A stretch of 64,000 nt of DNA, taken from the NCBI GenBank assembly GCA_000974665.1, contig BBSY01000002.1:1798001-1862000 (forward strand), given 5' to 3'. Below the pieces are notes generated by a model. It made no database searches, was not told the DNA's origin, and saw only the letters and a list, made by a program, of their open reading frames with translations. Of this stretch, positions 1 through 7,581 are shown piece after piece; positions within the stretch are counted from its first letter, which is position 1, and every line of letters starts with the position of its first letter. The position numbers were made by a program, and so were the translations under genes. This DNA comes from an alpha proteobacterium U9-1i. Lineage in GTDB: Bacteria; Pseudomonadota; Alphaproteobacteria; Caulobacterales; Aquidulcibacteraceae.

Positions 1-879
1 GCCGGCGCGCGCGTCGAGGGAGAGGACGACAAACGCGGCTCGTCTGATTTCGCACTCTGGAAAACCCACAAGCCTGGCGAGCCGTTCTGGGAAGCGCCGT
101 TCGGCAATGGCCGCCCCGGCTGGCATATCGAATGCTCGGCCATGATTGAATCGCAGCTCGGCGGCACGATCGACATTCACGGCGGCGGCCTCGATCTCAT
201 CTTCCCCCACCACGAAAACGAAATCGCCCAAAGCGAAACCGCGCACGGCCACGCATTGGCGCGCGTCTGGATGCACAACGGCTTCCTGACGATGGACGCG
301 ACGAAGATGTCGAAATCCCTCGGCAACATCGTCACCGTCCGGGAATTGCTCGACGATGGCTGGCAAGGCGAGACGCTGCGGTGGGCGTTGCTCAGCGCGC
401 ATTACCGGGCGCCCCTCGATTGGAGCGACGATCTGATGCGCCAGGCGCAAGCGAGCTTGGATCGCCTCTACGGCGCATTGCTGCGGTTGAAGGACGTCGA
501 ACCCGCTGACGTAGACGCCCCGCGAGCTTTCCTCGACGCCCTTGCCGACGATCTCAACACGCCCGAAGCCATCGCCGAAATGTTCGCGTTGGCGACTGCC
601 GCGAACGTCGCCAAGAAGCCGGCGGAACAGGCCGAAGCCAAAGGGCGCTTGATGGCGTCGGCGAAGCTCCTGGGCGTACTCCAGGATGATCCTGCGCAAT
701 GGTTCCGCGCTTCGTTCGGGGAACGAGCGGTAGAGATCGACGCGCTCGTCGCCGAACGCGTCGCCGCCCGCGCGGCCAAGAACTACGCCGAATCCGATCG
801 CTTACGCGACGCGCTGGCTGAGCGCGGCGTTGAAGTCATGGACGGGCCGTCGGGCTCGACGTGGCGGCGCAAGACATAA
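1..879 (+). CDS. cysS: Cysteinyl-tRNA synthetase, 3' part
   Basis: This enzyme attaches cysteine to tRNA-Cys in the cytoplasm, using ATP. The reading frame is open from the first base, so the gene begins upstream; 292 codons are visible of the roughly 460 usual for the family. The N-terminal HIGH motif therefore lies outside the window. Class I signatures are clear: a GRPGWHIECSAM segment near base 110, the zinc-site motif HGGGLDLIFPHHENE at bases 178-222, and the KMSKSLGN ATP-binding loop at 304-327. The C-terminal third is the usual helical anticodon-binding region and ends in a basic tail. No intact downstream partner is obvious; a lipoprotein gene follows after 57 bases. Confidence 0.97.
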   Translation, partial: AGARVEGEDDKRGSSDFALWKTHKPGEPFWEAPFGNGRPGWHIECSAMIESQLGGTIDIHGGGLDLIFPHHENEIAQSETAHGHALARVWMHNGFLTMDATKMSKSLGNIVTVRELLDDGWQGETLRWALLSAHYRAPLDWSDDLMRQAQASLDRLYGALLRLKDVEPADVDAPRAFLDALADDLNTPEAIAEMFALATAANVAKKPAEQAEAKGRLMASAKLLGVLQDDPAQWFRASFGERAVEIDALVAERVAARAAKNYAESDRLRDALAERGVEVMDGPSGSTWRRKT

Positions 880-936
880 GCTCACCACACTCTCGCCGCG
901 CCAAAGGTGTCGGGTGCCTCTCCCATGGAGGCGCCG

Positions 937-1377
937 ATGAAATGGTTTTTAGCACTCACACTGGCGCTATCGGCTTGCAGTGCGCAGCCGAACTCTTCCG
1001 CGCCCGAGCCAGCGCCTGCGGCGTCCGTTCCGCCGCTCGCGCAGCCCAATGTCACGATGGAAGCCGATCCCCCGCCACCCTTCACCTATTGGGCGCCTGA
1101 AGGATCGACGATCCGCAATCACCCGCATGCGCCGGGCATCTGGCATGCCTTCGTCGATGGCCGACAAACCGACATCTATTTCGGCGACGCGTGCCGCGCG
1201 TCAGAGTGGCAGTATCTTGTCGGCCAGCCGTTGCAATCGCTGCCGCGGACGCCTGCCGGCATGGAGCTGCGCCCATCTTGCGAAACCTGTGCCGTCAACA
1301 GCGACCTCCGCCGTAACCGGATCAACGTCCTGTTTGACGAGCCTACCCAAACGATCACCAAAATCGCCTGCTATTAG
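937..1377 (+). CDS. Lipoprotein with peptidase inhibitor I78-like domain
   Basis: A predicted lipoprotein of 146 residues. The start at 937 is preferred because GGAG lies at 927-930 and the protein then opens with a short lipoprotein signal ending in LSAC. After a Pro/Ala-rich linker, the C-terminal ~75 residues look like the I78 inhibitor family: a Cys-Arg-Ala-Ser start, a V-G-Q-P-L helix, an LRP strand, an RIN strand followed by FDEP, and a final I-T-K-I-A-C-Y strand. I78 proteins are small serine-peptidase inhibitors, often lipid-anchored in the periplasm. An extra Cys pair (CETC) sits in the middle, which is not typical. The gene is the first of three consecutive lipoprotein genes. Assignment rests on motif recall and should be read as probable. 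Confidence 0.75.
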   Translation: MKWFLALTLALSACSAQPNSSAPEPAPAASVPPLAQPNVTMEADPPPPFTYWAPEGSTIRNHPHAPGIWHAFVDGRQTDIYFGDACRASEWQYLVGQPLQSLPRTPAGMELRPSCETCAVNSDLRRNRINVLFDEPTQTITKIACY

Positions 1378-1450
1378 CGCGGCAGTTCGGCAATTGCCCC
1401 GGCCCGCCACGACCTCTAAGGCTGCCGTCAGGGGACATCCAGGAGTAGGC

Positions 1451-1912
1451 ATGCGCTTTTCCGCATTGGTTTTGGCCGTCGCGCTTGGTGCGTGCGCGGC
1501 GACGAGCGAAGTCGTCGGCAGCGTGACTGGCGCAGAAGAAATCCCCAACCCGTTCCCCGTAGCGCGCGGTTCGGCGATCGCCCCGCCGGGATCCGCCGCG
1601 GCTGGGCGCGGCGCGCCGCCCGAAGGTAGGGCGGGGGCGGTGGATTTCGGCCAATGGCGCAGCGCCGATCCGGTGGCCTACGCGAGCGCCTGGCAATCGC
1701 AGATGCAAACGCTGGTGGGCGCAGACCGCGCCGGCGCGCGCTCCGCGCTGCAACAGAGCGGCTTTGCGTGCGAGGGAACGGGTGAGCGGCTCGATTGCCG
1801 CATCGAGATCATGGACAACCAGTGCGCCTATGATTGGTACGTTGTCGCCGAAGCCGGGCGCCGCGATCCCGCCGCAGGCTTCGATAAGATGTGCCTCGGC
1901 GCGCGCCGCTGA
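1451..1912 (+). CDS. Lipoprotein of unknown function (paralog of the next gene)
   Basis: A 153-residue predicted lipoprotein. An AGGAG ribosome site at 1441-1445 fixes the start. The signal peptide ends in the lipobox LGAC, followed by a Pro/Gly/Ala-rich linker to about residue 60. The folded part begins at FGQWRSADP and contains four cysteines (in FACEGTG, LDCRIE, NQCAYDW and KMCLGAR), suggesting two disulfides. The next gene has the same plan: a GxWxSA opening, a Phe-x-Cys, a second Cys, then Cys-x-x-x-Trp-x-V and a last Cys near the C-terminus. I do not recognise a named family. The pair looks like a tandem duplication of an outer-membrane or periplasmic lipoprotein. Confidence 0.8.
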   Translation: MRFSALVLAVALGACAATSEVVGSVTGAEEIPNPFPVARGSAIAPPGSAAAGRGAPPEGRAGAVDFGQWRSADPVAYASAWQSQMQTLVGADRAGARSALQQSGFACEGTGERLDCRIEIMDNQCAYDWYVVAEAGRRDPAAGFDKMCLGARR

Positions 1913-1932
1913 GCATGGTAGAGATCCCCACC

Positions 1933-2373
1933 ATGAAGAAGCTGATCGCCGTCATCGCCCTCGCGCTCACCGCCGCCGCATGCGGCACTGTGCAAACATC
2001 GACGCCGCCGAGGACCGCCCCTCCGGGCATCCCATCGACGCCGCTCGAACTCGGCAATTGGCAGAGCGCATCGGTTGGGCTGACGCTGACGCAATTCGCC
2101 GAAAACGTCGCACGGCGCTATCGTCCGGGCCTCGCGCTTTCCACGGTCAACGCCGATTTGCGCCGCCAGGATTTCAACTGCGCCAACAACACCGATAGCG
2201 TGCGCGGCGATCCGCCCGACGCGATCTGCCGCAAGACTGAAACCGTCAACGGCTGCACGCACACATGGCAGGTTCACCTGTTCGACGAGGACAACAACGC
2301 GATCCTGCTGCGCACGCGCGGCCTCTACGATCGCCGCTGCGGCAATGACGGCCTGCTTGGCGGTCCCGGCTAA
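1933..2373 (+). CDS. Lipoprotein of unknown function (paralog of the previous gene)
   Basis: A 146-residue predicted lipoprotein whose start at 1933 gives a clean signal (MKKLIAVIALALTAAAC). The mature part has a Pro-rich linker, then LGNWQSAS and four cysteines in FNCANN, AICRKT, NGCTHTW and RRCGNDG. This cysteine order and the W-x-S-A and Cys-x-x-x-Trp motifs match the gene just upstream, 20 bases away, so the two are probably co-transcribed paralogs. Function is unknown. The stop codon TAA shares four bases with the stop of the convergent SseB-like gene. Confidence 0.8.
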   Translation: MKKLIAVIALALTAAACGTVQTSTPPRTAPPGIPSTPLELGNWQSASVGLTLTQFAENVARRYRPGLALSTVNADLRRQDFNCANNTDSVRGDPPDAICRKTETVNGCTHTWQVHLFDEDNNAILLRTRGLYDRRCGNDGLLGGPG

Positions 2374-2816
2374 GTCGCCAAATATTCCGCGATATCCTCG
2401 GGCTCAAGCGTGAGCATCGGCACGAGGCGGAGATTGAACGCGACATGCTGGCCAGCGAGCCGTGTGAGCGCTTGGCGGCCGGTCATCATCGCCCGCGGCG
2501 CCGCGGGACCAAGCACGCCGGCCAAGCGCGTCGCGCTTGAATAGATCAGGCCGACACTGAGATCCTCGCGCACCTGCATCATTCTTGGCGGCGAGTCCGG
2601 CGCCGTATTGGCGAGCGCCAGCGCCACCTGGGCCGTCAGCAGCTCCCGCCGAAAACCCGGCCGGAGCGCTGGATCGCGAAAGGCGTCCAAGAAGGCCCGC
2701 TCAAGCGCGTTCTCTGGCTGAATCTGGCCCAAAGTCAGCGCGGCTTGAGCGTGGGCGGCCTGGGGCAGGCCGGCCGCAGCGGCGAGGCCCGCGGTGACAA
2801 AAGTTCGTCTGCGCAT
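2370..2816 (-). CDS. Exported SseB N-terminal-domain-like protein
   Basis: A 148-residue protein with a twin-arginine style signal (MRRRTFVTAG then an Ala-rich stretch ending AAHA), so export is predicted. The start at 2816 is preferred: it has AGGGG about six bases upstream on the minus strand, whereas the in-frame TTG two codons earlier does not. The mature part resembles the SseB N-terminal domain: a helix with ALERAFLDAFRDPALRP, an F-R-R-E-L-L helix, LIYSSATRL, a G-R-Q-A-L helix, then FNLRLVPMLTLEPEDIAEYL at the end. SseB-domain proteins are normally cytoplasmic, so an exported version is unusual. The function of the domain is not established. Confidence 0.75.
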   Translation of the reverse strand: MRRRTFVTAGLAAAAGLPQAAHAQAALTLGQIQPENALERAFLDAFRDPALRPGFRRELLTAQVALALANTAPDSPPRMMQVREDLSVGLIYSSATRLAGVLGPAAPRAMMTGRQALTRLAGQHVAFNLRLVPMLTLEPEDIAEYLAT

Positions 2817-2900
2817 GTCCAACCCCTAAAACCATCGGGCTCGGCCCGGCAAGCGCCCTCTCCAGTTGCTTGCCGACCGACCGGGGCCACATAAAGGCGC

Positions 2901-3332
2901 ATGGAAGAACTCTATCACCCTCGTGTGCTCGAACTGGCCGCCGACACGCCCCATGTCGGCCGGCTCGATGCGCCCCACGGCGCGGCCACGAAAGTGAGCC
3001 GGGTGTGCGGATCGGTGGTGAGCGTGGAGCTGAGGCTGAAGGACGGCGTGGTGAGCGAAATCGCGGTTCACCCAAAAGCCTGCGCCCTGGGACAGGCCAG
3101 CACCTCAGTGCTGGCGCAAAACGCCATCGGCGCAACGCCCGCGGAAATCCGCGACGCGCGTGAGGCCTTGCGCGCGATGTTGAAAGATCGCGCCGCCCCG
3201 CCAACCGGCCGGTTCTGGGAACTGCGCCACCTCGAAGCCGTCCGCGACTTTCCACCGCGCCACGCCAGCACAATGCTGGCTTTCGACGCTGCGGTAGAGG
3301 CGTTGGAAAAAGCGCAGGCTCGCGTGGCGTGA
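2901..3332 (+). CDS. NifU/IscU-like iron-sulfur scaffold protein
   Basis: A 143-residue protein of the IscU/NifU N-terminal domain family, which builds or carries Fe-S clusters in the cytoplasm. Two of the three family cysteines are visible: Cys36 in RVCGSVV and Cys60 in KACALGQAST. The third position, normally Cys within an RHxC motif, reads RHAS here, and the protein has no other cysteine. I recall the RHAST form from other alphaproteobacteria, so this may be a subfamily trait rather than damage. The downstream gene starts with GTG four bases before this stop (GTGA overlap), implying translational coupling. Confidence 0.85.
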   Translation: MEELYHPRVLELAADTPHVGRLDAPHGAATKVSRVCGSVVSVELRLKDGVVSEIAVHPKACALGQASTSVLAQNAIGATPAEIRDAREALRAMLKDRAAPPTGRFWELRHLEAVRDFPPRHASTMLAFDAAVEALEKAQARVA

Positions 3333-3730
3333 GCGCTTCCGCGCCCCTCAAGCACGCTGACGCAAAAGCGCTGCGCAAGGCCGCGCTAGCGTACCCCGAG
3401 ACGATTGAGGATTTTCCGTGGGGTCACTCGGCGTTCAAGGTCGCCGGCAAGAAAGCGTTCTTGTTCATGGGTGCGACGGATGACGGCGGCTTCTCCTGCT
3501 CGATGAAGCTGCCATTCCGCAACCAGGAGGCGCTGAAGATCAAAGGCGCCAAGCCCACCGAATACGGCCTCGGCCGTTCAGGTTGGGTGACGTTCGCGTT
3601 CAGCGCGAACGCCAAGCCCCCCTTGGCCAAGCTGATGGACTACCTGGACGAAAGCTGGCGCGCCGTGGCGCCAAAGAAGCTCTCCGCGGCTCATGTCCCG
3701 TCCGGGCCCGCAAAACGCGTCAAAAGCTAG
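3329..3730 (+). CDS. MmcQ/YjbR family protein
   Basis: A 133-residue member of the MmcQ/YjbR family, small proteins with a double-wing DNA-binding-like fold and unclear role. The motifs seen are an IEDFPWGHSAFKV segment, a KAFLFMG strand, the FSCSMKLP strand, YGLGRSGWVTF and a final LDESWRAVAPKKL helix. Translation starts at a GTG that overlaps the stop of the NifU-like gene by four bases, so the two genes form a coupled pair. The C-terminus is basic. Family assignment is firm; function is unknown. Confidence 0.88.
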   Translation: MSASAPLKHADAKALRKAALAYPETIEDFPWGHSAFKVAGKKAFLFMGATDDGGFSCSMKLPFRNQEALKIKGAKPTEYGLGRSGWVTFAFSANAKPPLAKLMDYLDESWRAVAPKKLSAAHVPSGPAKRVKS

Positions 3731-3784
3731 GCGCGGCGCCCTTTCCCCGCTAGCGTCCCGCCCCGTGGGGACAGGGAGACGCAC

Positions 3785-4084
3785 ATGATCCGTTTGTTGG
3801 TGTTGCTATTGGTGATTGCTGGCGTCGCCGGCTACTTCACCCGGCCCGATGAAGCCACGATGCGCGCCGGCGCCGACGCCGTGCTGGAAGATCCGCAAAA
3901 TATCTCCCAAGGCCTCGAAAGCATCGGCGCAACGCTCGCGGGAGACCGCGCCTACAGCGATTATTACGTGGCAACCAAGTATGTCGTCACCTTGAGCGGC
4001 GACCCTGTGGTTCAGTGCTGGGGCTATTTCCAGCAAGTGAGCTGCTCACGTGTGGTGCAAGCCGCAGCGGACTCGGCCAGCTGA
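3785..4084 (+). CDS. Small membrane-anchored protein, DUF4359-like
   Basis: A 99-residue protein with one N-terminal hydrophobic segment (residues 1-17) acting as anchor or uncleaved signal, then a soluble domain facing the periplasm. The soluble part ends with YYVATKYVV and two cysteines in QCWGY and VSCSRVV, probably a disulfide. The layout resembles DUF4359, whose members begin with a hydrophobic segment, a T-x-P motif and an N/D-Y-x-x-x-S-x-Y motif. A purine-rich GGGGACAGGGAGACGC lies just upstream of the ATG. The next gene is a paralog starting one base after this stop, so the two form a tandem duplicate. Confidence 0.7.
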   Translation: MIRLLVLLLVIAGVAGYFTRPDEATMRAGADAVLEDPQNISQGLESIGATLAGDRAYSDYYVATKYVVTLSGDPVVQCWGYFQQVSCSRVVQAAADSAS

Positions 4085-4085
4085 G

Positions 4086-4394
4086 ATGCGCCTGCTTCTG
4101 CTGCTGATCATCGCCGGTGTTGCGGCCTGGTACACCAACCCGACGCGCGAAGCGCACGAACTGCAAGCGCGCACCATCCTCGAAGCGGGCGCGCCAGCGG
4201 CCGATGGCGGCCTCACCCTCGATGACGTGATTGGCTACGCCAAGGGGATGCTTGCGGGTGAGGGGCGGTACGAGAATTATTACCTGCTCTCGAAATACAC
4301 CGTCGACATGCCGGGCGCTTCGTTCGTGGAATGCTATGGCGCCTACACGTTTGTGAATTGTCGCGTCGTTGAGCCAAACCAAGCGGCGGGTTAG
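4086..4394 (+). CDS. Small membrane-anchored protein, DUF4359-like (tandem paralog)
   Basis: A 102-residue protein with the same plan as the preceding gene: hydrophobic residues 1-17, then a TNPTREAHE motif closely matching DUF4359, an acidic central helix, ENYYLLSKYTVDM, and two cysteines in VECYGAY and VNCRVVE. The ATG at 4086 is chosen because the hydrophobic segment begins there; the longer in-frame opening adds only polar residues. One base separates it from the previous stop, so the pair is likely one transcript. The stop shares TTAG with the convergent DUF3833 gene. Function unknown. Confidence 0.7.
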   Translation: MRLLLLLIIAGVAAWYTNPTREAHELQARTILEAGAPAADGGLTLDDVIGYAKGMLAGEGRYENYYLLSKYTVDMPGASFVECYGAYTFVNCRVVEPNQAAG

Positions 4395-4915
4395 GGCGAG
4401 ATCGTCAGCTCAACACGTGCGACACGCAAACCGAAGAGGCCAACGTTCGCGCGGTTGAGTATGCCATCGCCGGTGCGCACGAGCACGTCGCGGAAACGCA
4501 CCTTGCGACCTGGCCGACCGTCCTCTCCCGGCAAGCGCACGTCATACTCCAAGCGCAGTGCCGGGCCGTCCTGAAACGCGACCGCTTCGCCGACGACATC
4601 TTCGCGCGTGCCGCTGTAGCGCCCTTCGCTGACGCGCCGCAGCCGCCATGTTTTGCGGTCACGCTCGCCATCGTCGTACTCGAAATCCTCAACCAGCACG
4701 AAGACGTCTCCCTCCATGCTGCCGTTCAGGCGGGCCGTAAACGGGCGACGCACGCCATTGATCGCTCGAAATTCTCCGCGCGCACTGGTCTGTCCGAGTA
4801 GATCTCGTTCCAGGTTGAATTCACCGGTCGTTTCGCGGGGTATCGGAGGGCGGGTGGCGCAGCTCGAGAGTAGCAAGATTGCGACGAGCGCGACGAGGGC
4901 AGGGAGATTGAACAT
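4391..4915 (-). CDS. DUF3833 family lipoprotein
   Basis: A 174-residue predicted lipoprotein with signal ending LLSSC. The mature domain carries the features I associate with DUF3833: FNLERDLLGQTSARGEFRAI, a basic R-R-P-F-T strand, VLVEDFEYDDGERDRKTWRL, GRYSGTREDVVGEAV, a YDVRLP strand, a F-R-D-V-L strand and a C-terminal LNRANVGLFGLRV segment. DUF3833 members are probably outer-membrane-associated beta proteins; their role is unknown. The gene is convergent with the DUF4359-like pair and shares four bases at the stop codons. The upstream stretch 4916-5098 contains no gene I can support. Confidence 0.82.
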   Translation of the reverse strand: MFNLPALVALVAILLLSSCATRPPIPRETTGEFNLERDLLGQTSARGEFRAINGVRRPFTARLNGSMEGDVFVLVEDFEYDDGERDRKTWRLRRVSEGRYSGTREDVVGEAVAFQDGPALRLEYDVRLPGEDGRPGRKVRFRDVLVRTGDGILNRANVGLFGLRVARVELTISP

Positions 4916-5098
4916 GCACCTGGTTACGCGCGCCGGGGCCGGACGGACTGGTCCGCGCCCGGAAATTGTGATAGCTCGCGCTCATGTTCAGCCGTGTGAC
5001 CACCACGACTACCTGCTAGAGCCGGCGGCGCGAGATCGGGCGCGCCGCAGCGGCTGCCCTTGCGCCCCGGTCAATCACCTCAACAACCGCATCTTCCG

Positions 5099-5533
5099 AT
5101 GTCACCGAGCATTCCAGCGCGGGGCCTCTTGGCCCTCATCCAACTTTATAAGTGGACGCTCTCGCCCATCGTCGGGCGGGATTGCCGCTACCTGCCAACG
5201 TGCTCGTCTTACGCTGCCGACGCGATCCGTGCGCACGGCGCCTGGGCGGGCAGCTGGATGGCCACAGCCCGTATCTGCCGTTGCCACCCCTGGGGCGGCC
5301 ACGGCTATGACCCGGCCCCGGAAACGCCGCCGCGCGCGCAATGGTACGCGCCTTGGAAGCTCGGCGATTGGAAACGCGGTTACAGAGCGCCTCCGTCTTC
5401 ATCCTCCCTCGCGAGCGGGGGAGGTGCTGAGCGAAGCGAAGCGGAGGGGGGCGTCGGCAAATCCCCCCTCAGTTTCGCTGCGCTCGACAGCTCCCCCGCA
5501 AGCGGGGGAGCACAAGAAAAGAGCAAGTCATGA
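5099..5533 (+). CDS. yidD: Membrane protein insertion efficiency factor YidD with repeat-encoded tail
   Basis: YidD helps YidC/Sec insert membrane proteins. The core (residues 1 to ~98) shows the family signature: an amphipathic helix ending [14 protein letters not shown], the cysteine motif [10 protein letters not shown], and [15 protein letters not shown]. The ATG at 5099 is preferred over an upstream TTG because the conserved helix starts soon after. The core is about the normal size, but the frame continues ~46 residues through a palindromic repeat (5404-5510), giving a Ser/Gly/Glu-rich tail with no family counterpart. The stop lies in an ATGA overlap with thrS, so the repeat-derived tail keeps the two genes translationally coupled. 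yidD more often sits beside rnpA/yidC. Confidence 0.9.
   Translation: MSPSIPARGLLALIQLYKWTLSPIVGRDCRYLPTCSSYAADAIRAHGAWAGSWMATARICRCHPWGGHGYDPAPETPPRAQWYAPWKLGDWKRGYRAPPSSSSLASGGGAERSEAEGGVGKSPLSFAALDSSPASGGAQEKSKS
5404..5510. repeat. Three-part palindromic repeat, copy A (inside yidD)
   Basis: Two hairpins flank a central inverted section. The left hairpin is CTCCCTCGC-ga-GCGGGGGAG (5404-5423) and the right is CTCCCCCGC-aa-GCGGGGGAG (5491-5510). Between them GAGCGAAGCGAAGC plus GGAGGGGGG pairs imperfectly with CCCCCCTCAGTTTCGCTGCGCTC. The right half shares CTCAGT, GCGCT and GACAGCTC with copies at 11581 and 59605. This copy is read through in frame as the yidD C-terminus. Confidence 0.85.
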
Positions 5534-7464
5534 GCATCTCTCTCAAATTCCCCGATGGCGCCGAGCGCAGCTACGACGACGGCGTGACGCCTCTCGCCGT
5601 CGCCGAAGGCATCTCCAAATCGCTCGCGAAGAAAGTCGTCGCCGCGAAGATCGATGGCGCGTGGTGGGATCTCACGCGTCCGCTTGAAGGCGGCGGCAAG
5701 TTCGAGCTCGTCATGCGTGACAGCGCCGATGGCCTCGAAGTGTTGCGCCACGACGCCGCGCACGTGCTCGCGCAAGCGGTGCAGGAATTGTTCCCTGGCA
5801 CGCAGGTCACATTCGGCCCGGTGACGGAAGACGGCTTCTATTACGACTTCGCGCGCGACGAACCGTTCTCGACGGAGGATTTCGGCAAGATCGAAAAGCG
5901 GATGAAGGAGATCGTCGACGCCGATCTGCCGATCATCCGCAAGGTCTGGGAGAAAGAAGCCGCCATCGCCCACTTCAAATCCATCGGCGAAATTTACAAA
6001 GCTGAGACGATCGACGAAGTGATCAAGCCGGGTGAGCCGATCACGGTTTATTCGCACGGCGACAAATGGGGCGATCTCTGCCGCGGGCCACACCTCCCAT
6101 CAACGGGCAAGCTCGGCAAAGCCTTCAAGCTGATGAAGCTCGCCGGCGCCTATTGGCGCGGCGATCAGAAGAACCAGCAGCTGCAACGCATCTACGGCAC
6201 GGCCTGGGCTGACGAGAAGCAGCTTGAAGATTATTTGCTGCGCCTCGAGGAAGCCGAAAAGCGCGATCACCGCAAACTTGGCCGCCAGATGGATCTCTTC
6301 CACATGCAGGAAGAGGGGCGCGGCATGGTGTTCTGGCACGAAAAAGGTCTGACGCTCTGGCGCACGATCGAGGCGTACATGCGCCGACGCCTGGATACGG
6401 CGGGTTACGTCGAAGTGCGCACGCCGCAGGTGCTCGACCGCGTGTTCTGGGAAAAATCCGGTCACTGGGACAAATACCGCCCAAACATGTTCGTGTGCGA
6501 GACGGTGGAGGGCGAAACGCTGTCGCTGAAGCCGATGAACTGTCCGGGCCACGTGCAGATCTTCAAGTTCGGGCAGAAGAGTTATCGCGATCTGCCGTTG
6601 CGCATGGCCGAATTCGGCGCCTGTCATCGCTACGAGCCGTCGGGTTCTCTGCACGGCCTCATGCGCGTGCGTGCGTTCACGCAAGACGACGCGCACATTT
6701 TCTGCCGCGAGGATCAGATCGAGGAAGAGACGACGCGTTTCATCCAACTCGCCAAATCCATCCACGCCGATTTTGGCATGGCGAGCGACAAGATCGCCCT
6801 CGCGACGCGCCCGGAAATGCGCGTTGGCACGGACGAGTTCTGGGACAAAGCCGAAGCGCAGATGCTCAACGCCGCCCGCGCGGCGGGCGTCGAGCCGGTG
6901 ATCGCCGAAGGCGACGGCGCCTTCTACGCGCCAAAGCTCGATTTCTCGGTGAAGGACGCCATCGGCCGCGAATGGACGATCGGCACGATTCAGCTCGACT
7001 ACCAGCTGCCGGATCGTCTCGACGCGGAATATGTCGGTGAGGATGGCGCCAAGCACCGTCCAGTGATGTTGCACCGGGCGATCCTCGGCTCCCTCGAACG
7101 TTTCATTGGCATCCTGATCGAAAACGTCGCCGGCGCATTTCCGATGTGGCTCGCGCCTGTGCAAGTCGTGATCGCCACGATCACGTCGGACGCGGACGCC
7201 TATGCCCAAGACGTCGCGGCCGAGATGAAGAAAGCCGGACTCCGCGTGGAACTCGATCTGCGCAACGAGAAGGTCGGTTACAAAATCCGCGAGCACTCGC
7301 TGGCGAAGGTTCCCGTCATCGCCGTCGTCGGCCGCAAGGAGGCCGAGGACCGTGCCGTCGCGCTGCGTCGCTTCGGCAGCCAAGAGCAAAGCGTGATGGC
7401 GTTGGACGACGCACTCGCCACGTTAGCGAAAGAAGCGCTGCCGCCGGACTTGGCGCGGGGATAG
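5530..7464 (+). CDS. thrS: Threonyl-tRNA synthetase
   Basis: A full-length 644-residue class II synthetase that charges tRNA-Thr. Domains run in the normal order: N-terminal TGS domain (about 1-60), editing domain with HDAAHVLAQ near residue 77, catalytic core from about 240, and C-terminal anticodon-binding domain from about 545. Zinc ligands are visible as Cys338 (MNCPGH), a His near 387 (DDAHIFC) and a His near 514 (LHRAILGS). The class II motif 2 region [15 protein letters not shown] is intact. The ATG overlaps the yidD stop (ATGA). I see no leader-peptide or T-box-like structure upstream. The 117-base region after the stop holds no recognised element. Confidence 0.98.
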   Translation: MSISLKFPDGAERSYDDGVTPLAVAEGISKSLAKKVVAAKIDGAWWDLTRPLEGGGKFELVMRDSADGLEVLRHDAAHVLAQAVQELFPGTQVTFGPVTEDGFYYDFARDEPFSTEDFGKIEKRMKEIVDADLPIIRKVWEKEAAIAHFKSIGEIYKAETIDEVIKPGEPITVYSHGDKWGDLCRGPHLPSTGKLGKAFKLMKLAGAYWRGDQKNQQLQRIYGTAWADEKQLEDYLLRLEEAEKRDHRKLGRQMDLFHMQEEGRGMVFWHEKGLTLWRTIEAYMRRRLDTAGYVEVRTPQVLDRVFWEKSGHWDKYRPNMFVCETVEGETLSLKPMNCPGHVQIFKFGQKSYRDLPLRMAEFGACHRYEPSGSLHGLMRVRAFTQDDAHIFCREDQIEEETTRFIQLAKSIHADFGMASDKIALATRPEMRVGTDEFWDKAEAQMLNAARAAGVEPVIAEGDGAFYAPKLDFSVKDAIGREWTIGTIQLDYQLPDRLDAEYVGEDGAKHRPVMLHRAILGSLERFIGILIENVAGAFPMWLAPVQVVIATITSDADAYAQDVAAEMKKAGLRVELDLRNEKVGYKIREHSLAKVPVIAVVGRKEAEDRAVALRRFGSQEQSVMALDDALATLAKEALPPDLARG

Positions 7465-7581
7465 TTCGCACCTGACAGCCTTGTAACCACAGCGACGTCA
7501 CAAAACGCACACGACCCGCCTAGACGCCGCCGCAAAGCTCAGGCCATCATCGGAGTCGCATGCGCGGGCGCGGAGTCTTCG

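Noticed and set aside
4916..5098. Possible tRNA or small RNA in the gap before yidD
   Set aside because: No cloverleaf, T-loop or promoter-terminator pair could be found.
6100..7389. A 429-codon open frame on the minus strand
   Set aside because: It is entirely antisense to thrS and shows no family motif.
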